Source of the DNA: Rhizobium sp. TH2 | GTDB lineage: Bacteria; Pseudomonadota; Alphaproteobacteria; Rhizobiales; Rhizobiaceae | Length of the DNA: 64,000 bases | NCBI RefSeq assembly: GCF_024707525.1 | Contig: NZ_CP062231.1 | Coordinates: 2,046,001 to 2,110,000, forward strand | Reading direction: 5' to 3' | In this document: positions 18,142-26,410 of the stretch, one piece after another | How positions within the stretch are numbered: position 1 is the first letter of the stretch | How the letters are laid out: every line of letters begins with the position of its first letter | The notes under the pieces: model-generated | What the model saw: the letters and a program-made list of their open reading frames with translations, nothing else | Database searches by the model: none | What the model was told of the DNA's origin: nothing | Program-made: the position numbers and the translations under genes

Positions 18142-19420
18142 CGGCGCGGGTTACTTTCATGAGCCACCAGAGCGACAGGCTGATCACCGTCGCATGAGAC
18201 AGGAAATCCGAGAGCACGAAGACATAAGCTCCGAAGATCGAGACCGAGAGATAGCCGAAAATCACGGCGAGCGCGACAGCCAGGATTCGCGCCATAGCCG
18301 CTACATGGTAGCGGTTATGCGCGAATAGTCCCTGCACCAGTGCCTGTCCCACCGACTCCGTCAGGATCGTCAGGCAGAACACCGCGAGGAACGCCCAGGC
18401 ATCGTGCGTGAAGCCGCTGAAGCGCGACACCACGATCAAGGCCACGACGACGATGCCAAGCGTGAAAAGGCCGGCAATCACGAAGCTGGTCCTCTGGATG
18501 CGCAGCATCCGTCCGATGCCTGTCGCCGGGTTCGCCGCCACGGCCTGCACCAGCCTCGGAAATTCGATGCGCCGTGCAAAGCCCGCGATCTGGCTCGCCG
18601 CGCCGACGATCTGCTTGGCATAGACCAGCATCGCGGTCGCCGAGGTGCCGAGAAACAGTCCCGCTATCGCCAACTGTGCCCGGAAATAGAGTTGGCCGGG
18701 CAGCAGGCCCGCGAGCATCGAACTCTCCTCAATGAAGGCCGTGCGCACGCCGGAAGCCGTCGGCTTCGCCCAGAGCGGTCGCCAGCCGGCAAGCGCCAGT
18801 GCCACGAACTGTGCGATGATGGTCAGCGCGTAGCCGCAGCTCAGCGCCAGCCCCGTCCACATGCCGACCTCGCGATCCGGAAGGTTCGCCGCGAAAAACA
18901 GCGCCACTGCCGAAGCCAGATAGGCGATCGAACCCGTGATGCCGCTGACACCGCTCTTCTGCAGCCCGTCGAGAAAGCCCGCCGCATTGAAGGCCCAGAT
19001 TGCCAGCGCCGGCAGCGAGAACATGAGATAGGTCCGCGAAAAATCAGGCAGCGACTCGGAGGCACTGAATGCCAGGACGACGAGCACCAGAGCCAGGGCG
19101 ATCGTGAGCCGGAACACCGTGGTCTCCCAATAGCTGCGCCATACGGAGGCATGGTCCGCCCCGGTATGCAGGATTCGCGCGATCTGCGCCGACAGCACTG
19201 TCAGCGATCCAGCTTCGACCGCGATGATTCCCAGCATGGCGAAGGAGAAATGCGTGCCGAACAGAGCGAGCAGCTCTGTCTTGCCAGTCGCGACGAGCCA
19301 TGTCTGGGCGAGGAAGATCGAGCCCTGGCCGATGCCGAAGCCGCCGATCAGCATGCCCAAATTGACAAGGCGCCTAAAGGCGCCTTGCTGGGATGCTTTT
19401 TGTGGCGTGTCTGCCGTCAT
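18122..19420 (-). CDS. Polysaccharide flippase, Wzx/MATE-like
   Basis: A 432-residue polytopic membrane protein with roughly twelve transmembrane segments. Its N terminus (LVNLGMLIGGFGIGQGSIFLAQ) is typical of polysaccharide-transport flippases. It would translocate the lipid-linked repeat unit across the inner membrane. The frame is open upstream to 19501, but the ATG at 19420 overlaps the stop of the preceding glycosyltransferase gene as ATGA and is the natural start. Its 3' end overlaps the polymerase start. Confidence 0.86.
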   Translation of the reverse strand: MTADTPQKASQQGAFRRLVNLGMLIGGFGIGQGSIFLAQTWLVATGKTELLALFGTHFSFAMLGIIAVEAGSLTVLSAQIARILHTGADHASVWRSYWETTVFRLTIALALVLVVLAFSASESLPDFSRTYLMFSLPALAIWAFNAAGFLDGLQKSGVSGITGSIAYLASAVALFFAANLPDREVGMWTGLALSCGYALTIIAQFVALALAGWRPLWAKPTASGVRTAFIEESSMLAGLLPGQLYFRAQLAIAGLFLGTSATAMLVYAKQIVGAASQIAGFARRIEFPRLVQAVAANPATGIGRMLRIQRTSFVIAGLFTLGIVVVALIVVSRFSGFTHDAWAFLAVFCLTILTESVGQALVQGLFAHNRYHVAAMARILAVALAVIFGYLSVSIFGAYVFVLSDFLSHATVISLSLWWLMKVTRADADRHA

Positions 19421-20682
19421 CCGGTGACGGCGTTGATGAAGGAAATGCAGCCGTCGCGCTTCGAGAGGCGGCGCGAAAGGTCGGCACGCCGGTCCTTCCA
19501 CTCCTCGCGGTCACCCTTGGAAGCGTTGACGATCGCCTTCGAGAGCGCGTCCGCATCGCCCGGCGGGGTGATGATCGCGCTGTCGCCGAGGAAATTCGCG
19601 AGCTCGGTGCCTTCATCGGCCGTCACCACCACGGGTGCACCGGAGGCCAGCATGCCGCCGAGCTTGGAAGGCAGCACGAGGTCGGCAGCACCGCGGTCCT
19701 GCGGCAGCGCATGCAGGTTTGCGAGGTTCATGAATTCGTTGAACTTCTCATACGGCTGGAACGGCAGGAAGCTGACATTCGACAGTGTGCCGTATTTCTC
19801 AACGAGGGCGCGCTTGGCCGGGCCTTCGCCGGCGATCACGAACTTGATCTTCTTCTGGCTTTCGATCCGCATGGCCGCTTCGAGCAGCGTGTCGAGGCCC
19901 TGCTTGGCGCCGATATTGCCGGAATAGAGCACGATGAAATCGTCGTCGGCATAGCCGAGTTCCTGGCGATAAGCCGAGGAGCGGCCGAGCGGATAGATAT
20001 GCTCGAGATCGACCCAGTTGCGGACGATGGCCACCTGCGAGGGCTTGCCGGTCTTCTGCGCCAGCTTCTCGGCCATGCGCTCGGAAATGGTGATGATGCG
20101 GTCAAAACCCTTGAGCGTGTACTTCTCGAATGCGTAGGCTGCTTTCTTGAGAAAATTCAGCGACTTGATGTGGCCGACGGCGAAAGCCGCATCGACTTCG
20201 AGATCCTGGACATGCAGCACGGTACGCGCGCCCACCGCCTTGGCGGCGAGGATGGCAAGCGGCGCGGCAAACAGCGTCGGCTCGACGCAGATGACGATCT
20301 GCGGGCGATGGCGCAGGATGTGGTAGAGCACGACGGGTGCGGAGGTGGCTGCAAAGCTTACCGGCGCGATAAGGCGCCAGATGCCGCCCATATTCTCCTT
20401 GAGGAACAGCGGAACGCGGAAGATGTTCACGCCGTTCTTGCGCTCGGTGGAATAATTGTTCTTGTAGCCCTCGCGCACGCTCCAGCCCGGATAGTGAGGA
20501 GGCGTGGTGACCACGGTGACATTGGCCTTCTGGCCGGTCAGGTAGTCGGCGATCTCGCCGGTATATTTGCCGACGCCGGTGATCTCGGGCGCGAAATTCA
20601 TGCCGTAAAGGAGAACCTTTTTCCCCGCGATACTGCGATCGTCGGTGTCAGCTTTTTCGGCGGTCCACGGTTGCGAAGTCAT
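19417..20682 (-). CDS. WcaI-like glycosyltransferase family 4, first gene of the exopolysaccharide operon
   Basis: A 421-residue glycosyltransferase resembling WcaI. The N terminus has LLYGMNFAPEITGVGKYTGEIADYL, the typical start of this group. The C-terminal donor domain contains VLYSGNIGAKQG, FVIAGEGPAK and the late acidic region VVTADEGTELA. It likely adds a sugar during assembly of the lipid-linked repeat unit. Two Met codons at 20688 and 20682 are possible starts and I chose 20682. It is first in the minus-strand operon, with a large upstream non-coding region that presumably contains the operon promoter. Confidence 0.9.
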   Translation of the reverse strand: MTSQPWTAEKADTDDRSIAGKKVLLYGMNFAPEITGVGKYTGEIADYLTGQKANVTVVTTPPHYPGWSVREGYKNNYSTERKNGVNIFRVPLFLKENMGGIWRLIAPVSFAATSAPVVLYHILRHRPQIVICVEPTLFAAPLAILAAKAVGARTVLHVQDLEVDAAFAVGHIKSLNFLKKAAYAFEKYTLKGFDRIITISERMAEKLAQKTGKPSQVAIVRNWVDLEHIYPLGRSSAYRQELGYADDDFIVLYSGNIGAKQGLDTLLEAAMRIESQKKIKFVIAGEGPAKRALVEKYGTLSNVSFLPFQPYEKFNEFMNLANLHALPQDRGAADLVLPSKLGGMLASGAPVVVTADEGTELANFLGDSAIITPPGDADALSKAIVNASKGDREEWKDRRADLSRRLSKRDGCISFINAVTG

Positions 20683-21359
20683 GCTCATGTTCTGGATTCC
20701 GTTATGCGGTGCAGAAAGTTTCAATCTGAAAAGACCATTAGCCGGGCTAGTCTGTACCTGGCATGAACGCGCTCCCTAACGCATGATCGTTGCGCGCGGT
20801 TCCCGAGTGGCCGGATTTTTTTGCGATGCCGCGCAAATCCATGACTCAGTTGCCTGCGTATGACTCAAGGCCTTCATTCCCAATCTCTGCATGCGGCTTG
20901 CCGCGCGTGTGCGTCGCAGCAATAGTTCTGTCACAAACCGGCCCGAAGTGAGACCGGATGTGCTGGATTGTGCGTTTGGAGGGCCGTTACGGCGCGATTT
21001 TTGGTCGCACTGGGCGGGCAGGAACATTCACACTGGAACACCAATTTTAATCGCGTGACAATATCCGTGATGGCCAAAAGTGGAAGAAATTAAGGCAAAG
21101 TTATGCACCGCAACACATTTTCGTGAAGTGATGAAATTGCGCAACAATTAGGCACTTCTACTATTTGCCTGATATTACGCCCAGAGCCTGGGCATTTGTC
21201 ACAAAAGCTTTAAGAATCAGATGCTTGAAAAAGATTTTCTCGCTGGTCGGCAGGCTCGCCATTGAAATGCCTGCTTTGCATACCATATGCAAGCTGCTCT
21301 TGGCCGCAACGTCGGCAGGGAGTCATTTTGAAAGAAAAACGATCGACGGAGGGAGTTAC
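20683..21359. other. Long intergenic region upstream of the exopolysaccharide operon
   Basis: About 680 bases without a convincing gene, in places AT-richer than the surrounding coding sequence. It must hold the promoter of the minus-strand operon. A direct repeat ATGACTCA occurs at 20841-20848 and 20860-20867, 19 bases apart, and may be a regulator site. No strong terminator or open frame with a good ribosome site is visible before 21350. Confidence 0.5.
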
Positions 21360-21455
21360 ATGCGTTCTCGATATCGCCTTGTTTCCCAAAGAACGACGGC
21401 CCGCCCAATGTTCAGCGGTCCGCGAATTATGATGTGTCTTTCCGTGCGCGTGTGA
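21360..21455 (+). CDS. Possible 31-residue small protein
   Basis: An ATG at 21360 is preceded by a strong ribosome site (GGAGGGAG, spacing about 5 bases) and opens a 31-residue basic peptide ending at a TGA. No known motif or membrane segment is visible. The only support is the ribosome site, so it could be chance. The next gene starts about 70 bases downstream on the same strand. Confidence 0.25.
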   Translation: MRSRYRLVSQRTTARPMFSGPRIMMCLSVRV

Positions 21456-21527
21456 TCGCACAACAAGTCATCTGAAAATCAATCTGGATTGGCGCCGGCC
21501 CTTGAAGCTGGCGGCAGGGAAGTTGTC

Positions 21528-21716
21528 ATGAGCAAACAAGTTATAGAATATGCCGGTGAACCGGTGGGGATTGCCATTCCCGAAAACGGCAAGCTGAAAT
21601 TCATCGCGGTCAAGTTCCATGTCATGGATCTCGACGAGCAGGTGTTTCCCTCGGCAGAGGCGGTCAATGCCGCCATCCGCAGGCTGGTCGTCCATCAGCC
21701 TCAGCACCACGCCTGA
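21528..21716 (+). CDS. Small conserved-looking protein of unknown function (62 residues)
   Basis: An ATG at 21528 preceded by GGCAGGGAAG opens a 62-residue acidic protein starting MSKQVIEYAGEPVGIAIPEN. It looks like a true compact protein: two beta-like stretches (EPVGIAIPENGKLKFIAVKFHV) followed by a helix (AEAVNAAIRRLVVH). A strong terminator follows at 21742, which supports a real transcript. I recognise no named family. A longer start at 21489 is possible but lacks a ribosome site. Function unknown. Confidence 0.7.
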   Translation: MSKQVIEYAGEPVGIAIPENGKLKFIAVKFHVMDLDEQVFPSAEAVNAAIRRLVVHQPQHHA

Positions 21717-21741
21717 GTAAGGCACGTTTTCCAGAGTTTCC

Positions 21742-21781
21742 AGGCGCCGCCGGTGATCTTGCCGGCGGCGCCTTTGTTTTT
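21742..21781 (+). terminator. Rho-independent terminator after the 62-residue gene
   Basis: AGGCGCCGCCGG pairs with CCGGCGGCGCCT (12 bp) and is followed by TTGTTTTT. It lies 26 bases after the stop. Confidence 0.9.
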
Positions 21782-21885
21782 GTCACCGGCTGCCGGTACC
21801 ACCATTGCTTTGCCATAAAGAGCCATGACAACTTGGCGTGGGACGAGAGAAATCGCCGGCATCGGCTGGCGCTGGAGGATTGACC

Positions 21886-23595
21886 ATGGCCAATGTACAC
21901 GGCACCAACAAATCCGAAACGCTCGACGGCCTGACTGACGATGGCGACATAATCACCGGCCTTGGCGGCAGCGATATCATCAATGCGCTCGGCGGCAACG
22001 ATCTGATCTCGGCGGGCGACGGCGCCGATACTGTGTTCGGTAACGCGGGCGACGACCTGATCTATGGCCACAGCGATGCCGATCTTTCGCAGAATTCCAG
22101 TTTCATTCGGGCGAAGAAGATCGCCGACATCGGTTCCGGCGCTGTGCAGACCCTCGTGGCCGATGGGGATCCCGGCTTTATCTATGCGCTCGCCAAGGAT
22201 AGCGGCGTCATCTACCGCATCAACGAGGAGACGGGAAAGAAGAAGGAATTCCTCGATATCCCTGATAACCGGTTCGCCGCCGGCGGTGAACGCGGCGTGC
22301 TCGGCATGGCCTTCCATCCGGATTACGAAAACAATGGCCGTCTCTTCGTCTACCTGACCAAATCGAATGGCGACATTGAGGTTCGGGAATACGGACCGAA
22401 GAACGGCAACCCCGACAAGATCGTGTTCAAGGAAACCGTCATCACGATTCCCCATCAGGATGCCGGCAACCACAATGGCGGCTCGATCGTCTTTGGACCG
22501 GATGACGGCATGCTCTATCTCGGCGTCGGCGACGGCGGCGGCGGCGGCGATCCCGCTGGTAATGCACAGAATCTCGACAATCTGCTCGGCAAGATCCTGC
22601 GCATCGATGTCGATGGTGTGGATCTTCCGGGCAAGAATTATGGGATTCCCAATGACAATCCCTATGCAGTAAGCGGCGGCGCGCCGGAAATATGGGCGTC
22701 GGGCGTGCGGAATCCCTGGCGCATGTCCTTCGACCCGGCTACCGGCGACCTTTATGTCGGCGATGTCGGCCAGAACGCGCAGGAGGAGATCGACGTTATC
22801 CCGGCCGGTACGGGTGGTCTGAACTTCGGCTGGAACTACCGCGAAGGCGATGACGATTACGACGGTGACAATGAGCCAGGCGAACCACCGATGGGACTCG
22901 TCTTGACCGATCCGGTCTTCACCTATTCGCACAATGGCGGCGGCGGTTCGGTGACCGGTGGGGTCGTTTATCACGGTCCGGCACCCGGCCTGGAGGGCGC
23001 CTATGTCTTCGCCGACTTCATCACGGGGAAGTTTTATACCCTGCGCATGGTCGATGGCGAGGCGGAAGACGCCGTAGAGCGCACGGATCAGATCAGAGGC
23101 GCGAATCTCTCCAACATCTCCTCATTCGGGACCGACAGCGACGGCAACCTGCTCGCCGTGAGCCTAAGCGGCAAGATCTACCGCCTCACGCCGGGTGCCG
23201 CCGCCGGCGATGGCGACGACGAACTGCACGGCGGCACGGGTGATGACAGTCTCTATGGCGGCGTCGGCAATGACAGCCTGTTCGGCGACGAGGACGGCGA
23301 CCGGCTCGCGGGCGGCATCGGCAACGACACGCTTGAAGGCGGCGCCGGCAGCGATATATTCGTCTTTAGGACGGGTTCCGGCCACGATGTGGTAACTGAT
23401 TTCGAGATCGTTGGAGGCGATCACGACGTGCTCGGTCTCGCGGGACTCAAGGGCATCGACAGTTTTCGCGATCTGAGGCGCAACCACATGTCCACGGATG
23501 GCGACGACGTGGTGATCAGGGCCGGCGGTGATCGCATCACGCTCGAAAATATCGACGCTTCGGGCTTGAAAGCCGTGCATTTCGACCTAGCGTGA
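21886..23595 (+). CDS. RTX-repeat sugar dehydrogenase (glucose/sorbosone dehydrogenase family), predicted type I secretion substrate
   Basis: A 569-residue protein starting at the ATG after GGAGGATTG. Residues about 10-70 carry calcium-binding RTX nonapeptides (GGSDIINALGGNDLIS and others). Residues about 80-430 form a beta-propeller of the PQQ-dependent glucose/sorbosone dehydrogenase family, with GNHNGGSIVFGPDG-like catalytic His, GVRNPWRM, GDVGQNAQEEID and NFGWNYREG. Residues about 440-510 hold a second RTX block (GGTGDDSLYGGVGNDSLFG), followed by a C-terminal tail (VVIRAGGDRITLENID) typical of type I secretion signals. It has no N-terminal signal peptide. It probably oxidises a sugar outside the cell. 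RTX blocks on both sides of a propeller are unusual. Confidence 0.92.
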   Translation: MANVHGTNKSETLDGLTDDGDIITGLGGSDIINALGGNDLISAGDGADTVFGNAGDDLIYGHSDADLSQNSSFIRAKKIADIGSGAVQTLVADGDPGFIYALAKDSGVIYRINEETGKKKEFLDIPDNRFAAGGERGVLGMAFHPDYENNGRLFVYLTKSNGDIEVREYGPKNGNPDKIVFKETVITIPHQDAGNHNGGSIVFGPDDGMLYLGVGDGGGGGDPAGNAQNLDNLLGKILRIDVDGVDLPGKNYGIPNDNPYAVSGGAPEIWASGVRNPWRMSFDPATGDLYVGDVGQNAQEEIDVIPAGTGGLNFGWNYREGDDDYDGDNEPGEPPMGLVLTDPVFTYSHNGGGGSVTGGVVYHGPAPGLEGAYVFADFITGKFYTLRMVDGEAEDAVERTDQIRGANLSNISSFGTDSDGNLLAVSLSGKIYRLTPGAAAGDGDDELHGGTGDDSLYGGVGNDSLFGDEDGDRLAGGIGNDTLEGGAGSDIFVFRTGSGHDVVTDFEIVGGDHDVLGLAGLKGIDSFRDLRRNHMSTDGDDVVIRAGGDRITLENIDASGLKAVHFDLA

Positions 23596-23783
23596 CCTTT
23601 TCGCCCCACTTCGTAAATTTTTGTTAAGAGACTTGTGTTCGCGCACCGCATTATGTCTATGGTGAGGCGCGGGCAGGGGATATGACGTTCGATGAAACGG
23701 CAGGTTCCTCTTTATTGCGTGCAGCCTGCGCGAAGCTAGCCCTGACGGCTTTACGGCCGCCGGCCACATTTTATTCATCGAGT
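23596..23783 (+). other. Intergenic region between the RTX dehydrogenase and the NodT-type gene
   Basis: 188 bases with no clear terminator and no convincing gene. The frame of the next gene is open from 23682, but it has no good ribosome site or signal sequence until 23784. Confidence 0.4.
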
Positions 23784-25271
23784 ATGCCACATATGAGAAA
23801 CGTTGTTGTCCTCCTCGCCGCCGGTTCCATTCTGGCGGCCTGCTCGACCGAAAAGTTCGTCGCTGGCCCCGAGGTCACGCTGACGGAAAACTACAAATAT
23901 CGCGCCGGTCTGCGCGGCGAAACGATTCATCCAGACACAAAGTGGTGGGCCAATTTCGGCGACAGGAACCTTAATGCCCTGATCGACGAAGCGCTTGCCG
24001 AGAACCTTTCCATCGAAGCCGCACGCGAGCGCGTCAAGGCAGCGATGTCTACGGCAAAGATTGCCAACAACGCCTACCTGCCGCAGGTTGATGCCGTGGC
24101 TGCAGCCGCGCTTTCAGGGCAGCGCAACAAGCAGCCTGTTGTGGTAGGAACGCAAATAGTCGCGATCCCCGGCGGCGTGGACGCCGTGCCGGTCACGAAA
24201 CGCAAATGGGTTACCAACAACACATCGAGTGCCACGAAAGGTCTGTCCGGTTCCTGGTACATCAATCCGTTGGGCTGGAAAAGCACCAAGGAGCGCGAAG
24301 AAGAGCGCATCGAGGCCGAACGCGAGGCTCTGAACGCGGCCCGCCTCGATATTATAGCCGCCGTTGCCGACGCCTATGTCAACGTACAAGGCCTCGGCCG
24401 CCAGATCGAGATCGCGAAGCGCTCCCTGGAGGTCCAGAACGAGACCGCCGACATCACCATTGCGAAGGTGGAAGCTGGTTCGGCATCGACACTCGATTCG
24501 ACGCGCGCCAAGGCCAATGCCGCGCTGACGTCGTCGGACATTCCGGCGCTCGAGCAAGCGCGCCTGCAGTACATCAACCTGATCGCGACGCTGCTGGGCA
24601 AGACGCCGGCCGAACTCGATTCGCTCTACACGAAGTACAACGCCGTCAAGCGCCCACGCGTCCGGTTCTCCGAGGGTATCCCGGCGGATCTGCTCCGCAA
24701 CCGGCCCGATATCCGCCAGCAGGAACGCCTGCTGGCCGCTGCGGTGGCCGATATCGGCGTCGCCGAGTCCGACCTTTGGCCGCAGCTTGTCCTCAACGGC
24801 AACATCACTGCGTCGCGGACGGCGAATGCCGGAAAGGTCGCGAACTGGAATCTCGGACCCTCGATCACCCTGCCGATATTCAATCGCGGCGCTCTGCATG
24901 CGGCGGTCGATCTGTCGAAATCCGGTGCGCGTCTGCAATATCTCGCTTATCGGCAGACCGTCATACAAGCGGCTCGGGAAGTTGAGGACGCCGTTGTGGC
25001 ACTCCGGCAGGAGCAGATGCGCGCTTCGCGACTCTCCACCGCGGTTGCCGAGTTCACCAAGGCCGAGCAGCTCGCCCGCGAGCTGAACGACGCCGGCACC
25101 ACCGAGTTCAGCGACGTTCTCGATGCGCAGGAATCGCTCTACGGCGCCCAGCTTCAGCTGGCCGAGGTCTCCAAAAACCTCAACATCAATTATGTCGCGC
25201 TCTGCCAGGCACTCGGCGGCGGCTGGGCCGGCGAAGATGCCGAAACCTACGAGCTCGTCGTGAAGAAGTAA
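23784..25271 (+). CDS. NodT-family outer-membrane efflux lipoprotein
   Basis: A 495-residue RND-type outer-membrane factor. The N terminus is a lipoprotein signal with lipobox LAAC (RNVVVLLAAGSILAAC). Two outer-membrane-efflux domains follow, with the usual WWANFGDRNLNALIDEALAENLSIEAARERV start and the repeated helical hairpins (LDSTRAKANAA, NRPDIRQQERLLAAAVADIGVAESDLWPQ). It would form a trimeric channel through the outer membrane and periplasm. No inner-membrane pump or adaptor gene is adjacent. It follows the RTX protein by 188 bases, so it might act in its export, though NodT proteins more often pair with RND pumps. Starts at 23784 and 23793 are both possible; 23682 is unlikely. Confidence 0.9.
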   Translation: MPHMRNVVVLLAAGSILAACSTEKFVAGPEVTLTENYKYRAGLRGETIHPDTKWWANFGDRNLNALIDEALAENLSIEAARERVKAAMSTAKIANNAYLPQVDAVAAAALSGQRNKQPVVVGTQIVAIPGGVDAVPVTKRKWVTNNTSSATKGLSGSWYINPLGWKSTKEREEERIEAEREALNAARLDIIAAVADAYVNVQGLGRQIEIAKRSLEVQNETADITIAKVEAGSASTLDSTRAKANAALTSSDIPALEQARLQYINLIATLLGKTPAELDSLYTKYNAVKRPRVRFSEGIPADLLRNRPDIRQQERLLAAAVADIGVAESDLWPQLVLNGNITASRTANAGKVANWNLGPSITLPIFNRGALHAAVDLSKSGARLQYLAYRQTVIQAAREVEDAVVALRQEQMRASRLSTAVAEFTKAEQLARELNDAGTTEFSDVLDAQESLYGAQLQLAEVSKNLNINYVALCQALGGGWAGEDAETYELVVKK

Positions 25272-25289
25272 CGGCTTCTATCCGTTCAG

Positions 25290-26306
25290 CTAGGCCGGAA
25301 TGTTGAACGGTGTGATGATGACCAGCGCGGACAGCGCTGGTCTTTTCATTTTCGGCAGAGCCTTGCGCCCTTCGAGGAACGTCGTGAACACCGATGCCGC
25401 ATCGGCATTCAGGTTATGGTGCAGCACATAGGACAGTTTCTCCGCCTTCAGCAGCGCCAGATTATCCTCATCGAGATCGTGCGCGACATGGACGGGAAGG
25501 GGGCGTCCCGCCGTCTCGAATGCCTCGATGATCGCGCGGTTGCCGCCGCCGATCGAATAGACCGCATCGATCATCCGGTTGGTCTCCAGCGCCTTGCGCA
25601 CCTGCGCGCCGGTCGCCGAATCCTTGCCGTAACCCTCGCTGATTTCCACTATCGCGAGATCGGGATAGCGCTCGCTCGCGATGCGACGGAAGGCTCTCTC
25701 CCGCTCTTCCTCGCCCCGGAAGCGGCTCGATGAAAGCGTCAGCAGCACCGTGCCGCCCGCCGACCCGATCCGGGAGCCGATAAGATACGCGGCGGTCTCG
25801 CCCGCCACCCGGTTATCCGAGCCGGCATACGCGAAGCGCCCCGAATCGGGGAGATCCGTCACCAGCGTGATGACCGGGATTGCCGCCCGAACCATGGCGA
25901 CTTCCTCGCGGATGACCCCGGTATCCGGTGCCTTCAGCACGACCCCGTGGCTGCCGCGCCGCCGGATGCGCGCCATAAGCCGTGACAGATCGGCATCGCG
26001 CATCTGTTCGGTGAAATGGAAGCGCGAACGCACTATTGTTGGCAGGAACGCGGCAGCCTCGGTCTCGAACGCCCGACGCACCGCATTGGTGAAACGATCC
26101 GGCGCTTCCATCACGATGTCGAACACGTAAGTGCGGCCTGACATTGCGGCGGCATTCTCCTGCTGCCGGAGCTCGTTGATCGCCGCTTCGATGCGCGCCG
26201 CCGTCTGCCGCCGCACGCCGCCGCGCCCGTTGATCACGCGGTCCACCGTTGCGGTGCTCAGGCCCGCCTGGAAGGCGATGTCCTTGATGAGAAAGGCGTG
26301 GGCCAT
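25290..26306 (-). CDS. LacI-family transcriptional regulator
   Basis: A 338-residue regulator. The N-terminal helix-turn-helix is clear (FLIKDIAFQAGLSTATVDRVINGRGGVRRQTAARIEAAI), followed by a periplasmic-binding-protein-like effector domain (VITLVTDLPDSGRFAYAGSDNRVAGETAAYLIG). The ATG at 26306 gives the standard start; the frame is open to 26372. It is divergent from the dioxygenase-dehydrogenase pair beginning at 26411. A tandem 9-base direct repeat lies in the shared upstream region. It most likely controls that pair in response to a sugar or related ligand, but the ligand is not evident. Confidence 0.93.
   Translation of the reverse strand: MAHAFLIKDIAFQAGLSTATVDRVINGRGGVRRQTAARIEAAINELRQQENAAAMSGRTYVFDIVMEAPDRFTNAVRRAFETEAAAFLPTIVRSRFHFTEQMRDADLSRLMARIRRRGSHGVVLKAPDTGVIREEVAMVRAAIPVITLVTDLPDSGRFAYAGSDNRVAGETAAYLIGSRIGSAGGTVLLTLSSSRFRGEEERERAFRRIASERYPDLAIVEISEGYGKDSATGAQVRKALETNRMIDAVYSIGGGNRAIIEAFETAGRPLPVHVAHDLDEDNLALLKAEKLSYVLHHNLNADAASVFTTFLEGRKALPKMKRPALSALVIITPFNIPA
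25320..25352 (+). terminator. Terminator of the NodT-type gene lying inside the 3' end of the LacI gene
   Basis: GACCAGCGC and GCGCTGGTC (9 bp) flank a 5-base loop and are followed by TTTTCATTTT on the plus strand, 49 bases after the NodT stop. The stretch is also coding on the minus strand for the last residues of the LacI-family regulator. Confidence 0.75.
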
Positions 26307-26325
26307 GTTGCAGTGCCGTCCAGAT

Positions 26326-26345
26326 TTGATGGATTTTTGATGGAT
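26326..26345. promoter_or_regulatory. Tandem direct repeat in the LacI/dioxygenase promoter region
   Basis: TTGATGGAT occurs at 26326-26334 and again at 26337-26345, 11 bases apart (one helical turn), 20 bases upstream of the LacI-family gene start. It is a candidate regulator site. It is not the palindrome expected for a LacI operator, so it might bind another factor. Confidence 0.4.
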
Positions 26346-26410
26346 AGCACATCTTCGCCCGGCCGCAATCACCCCTATAATCCGGGCAATCGAACCCGAG
26401 GGAGGAAATC

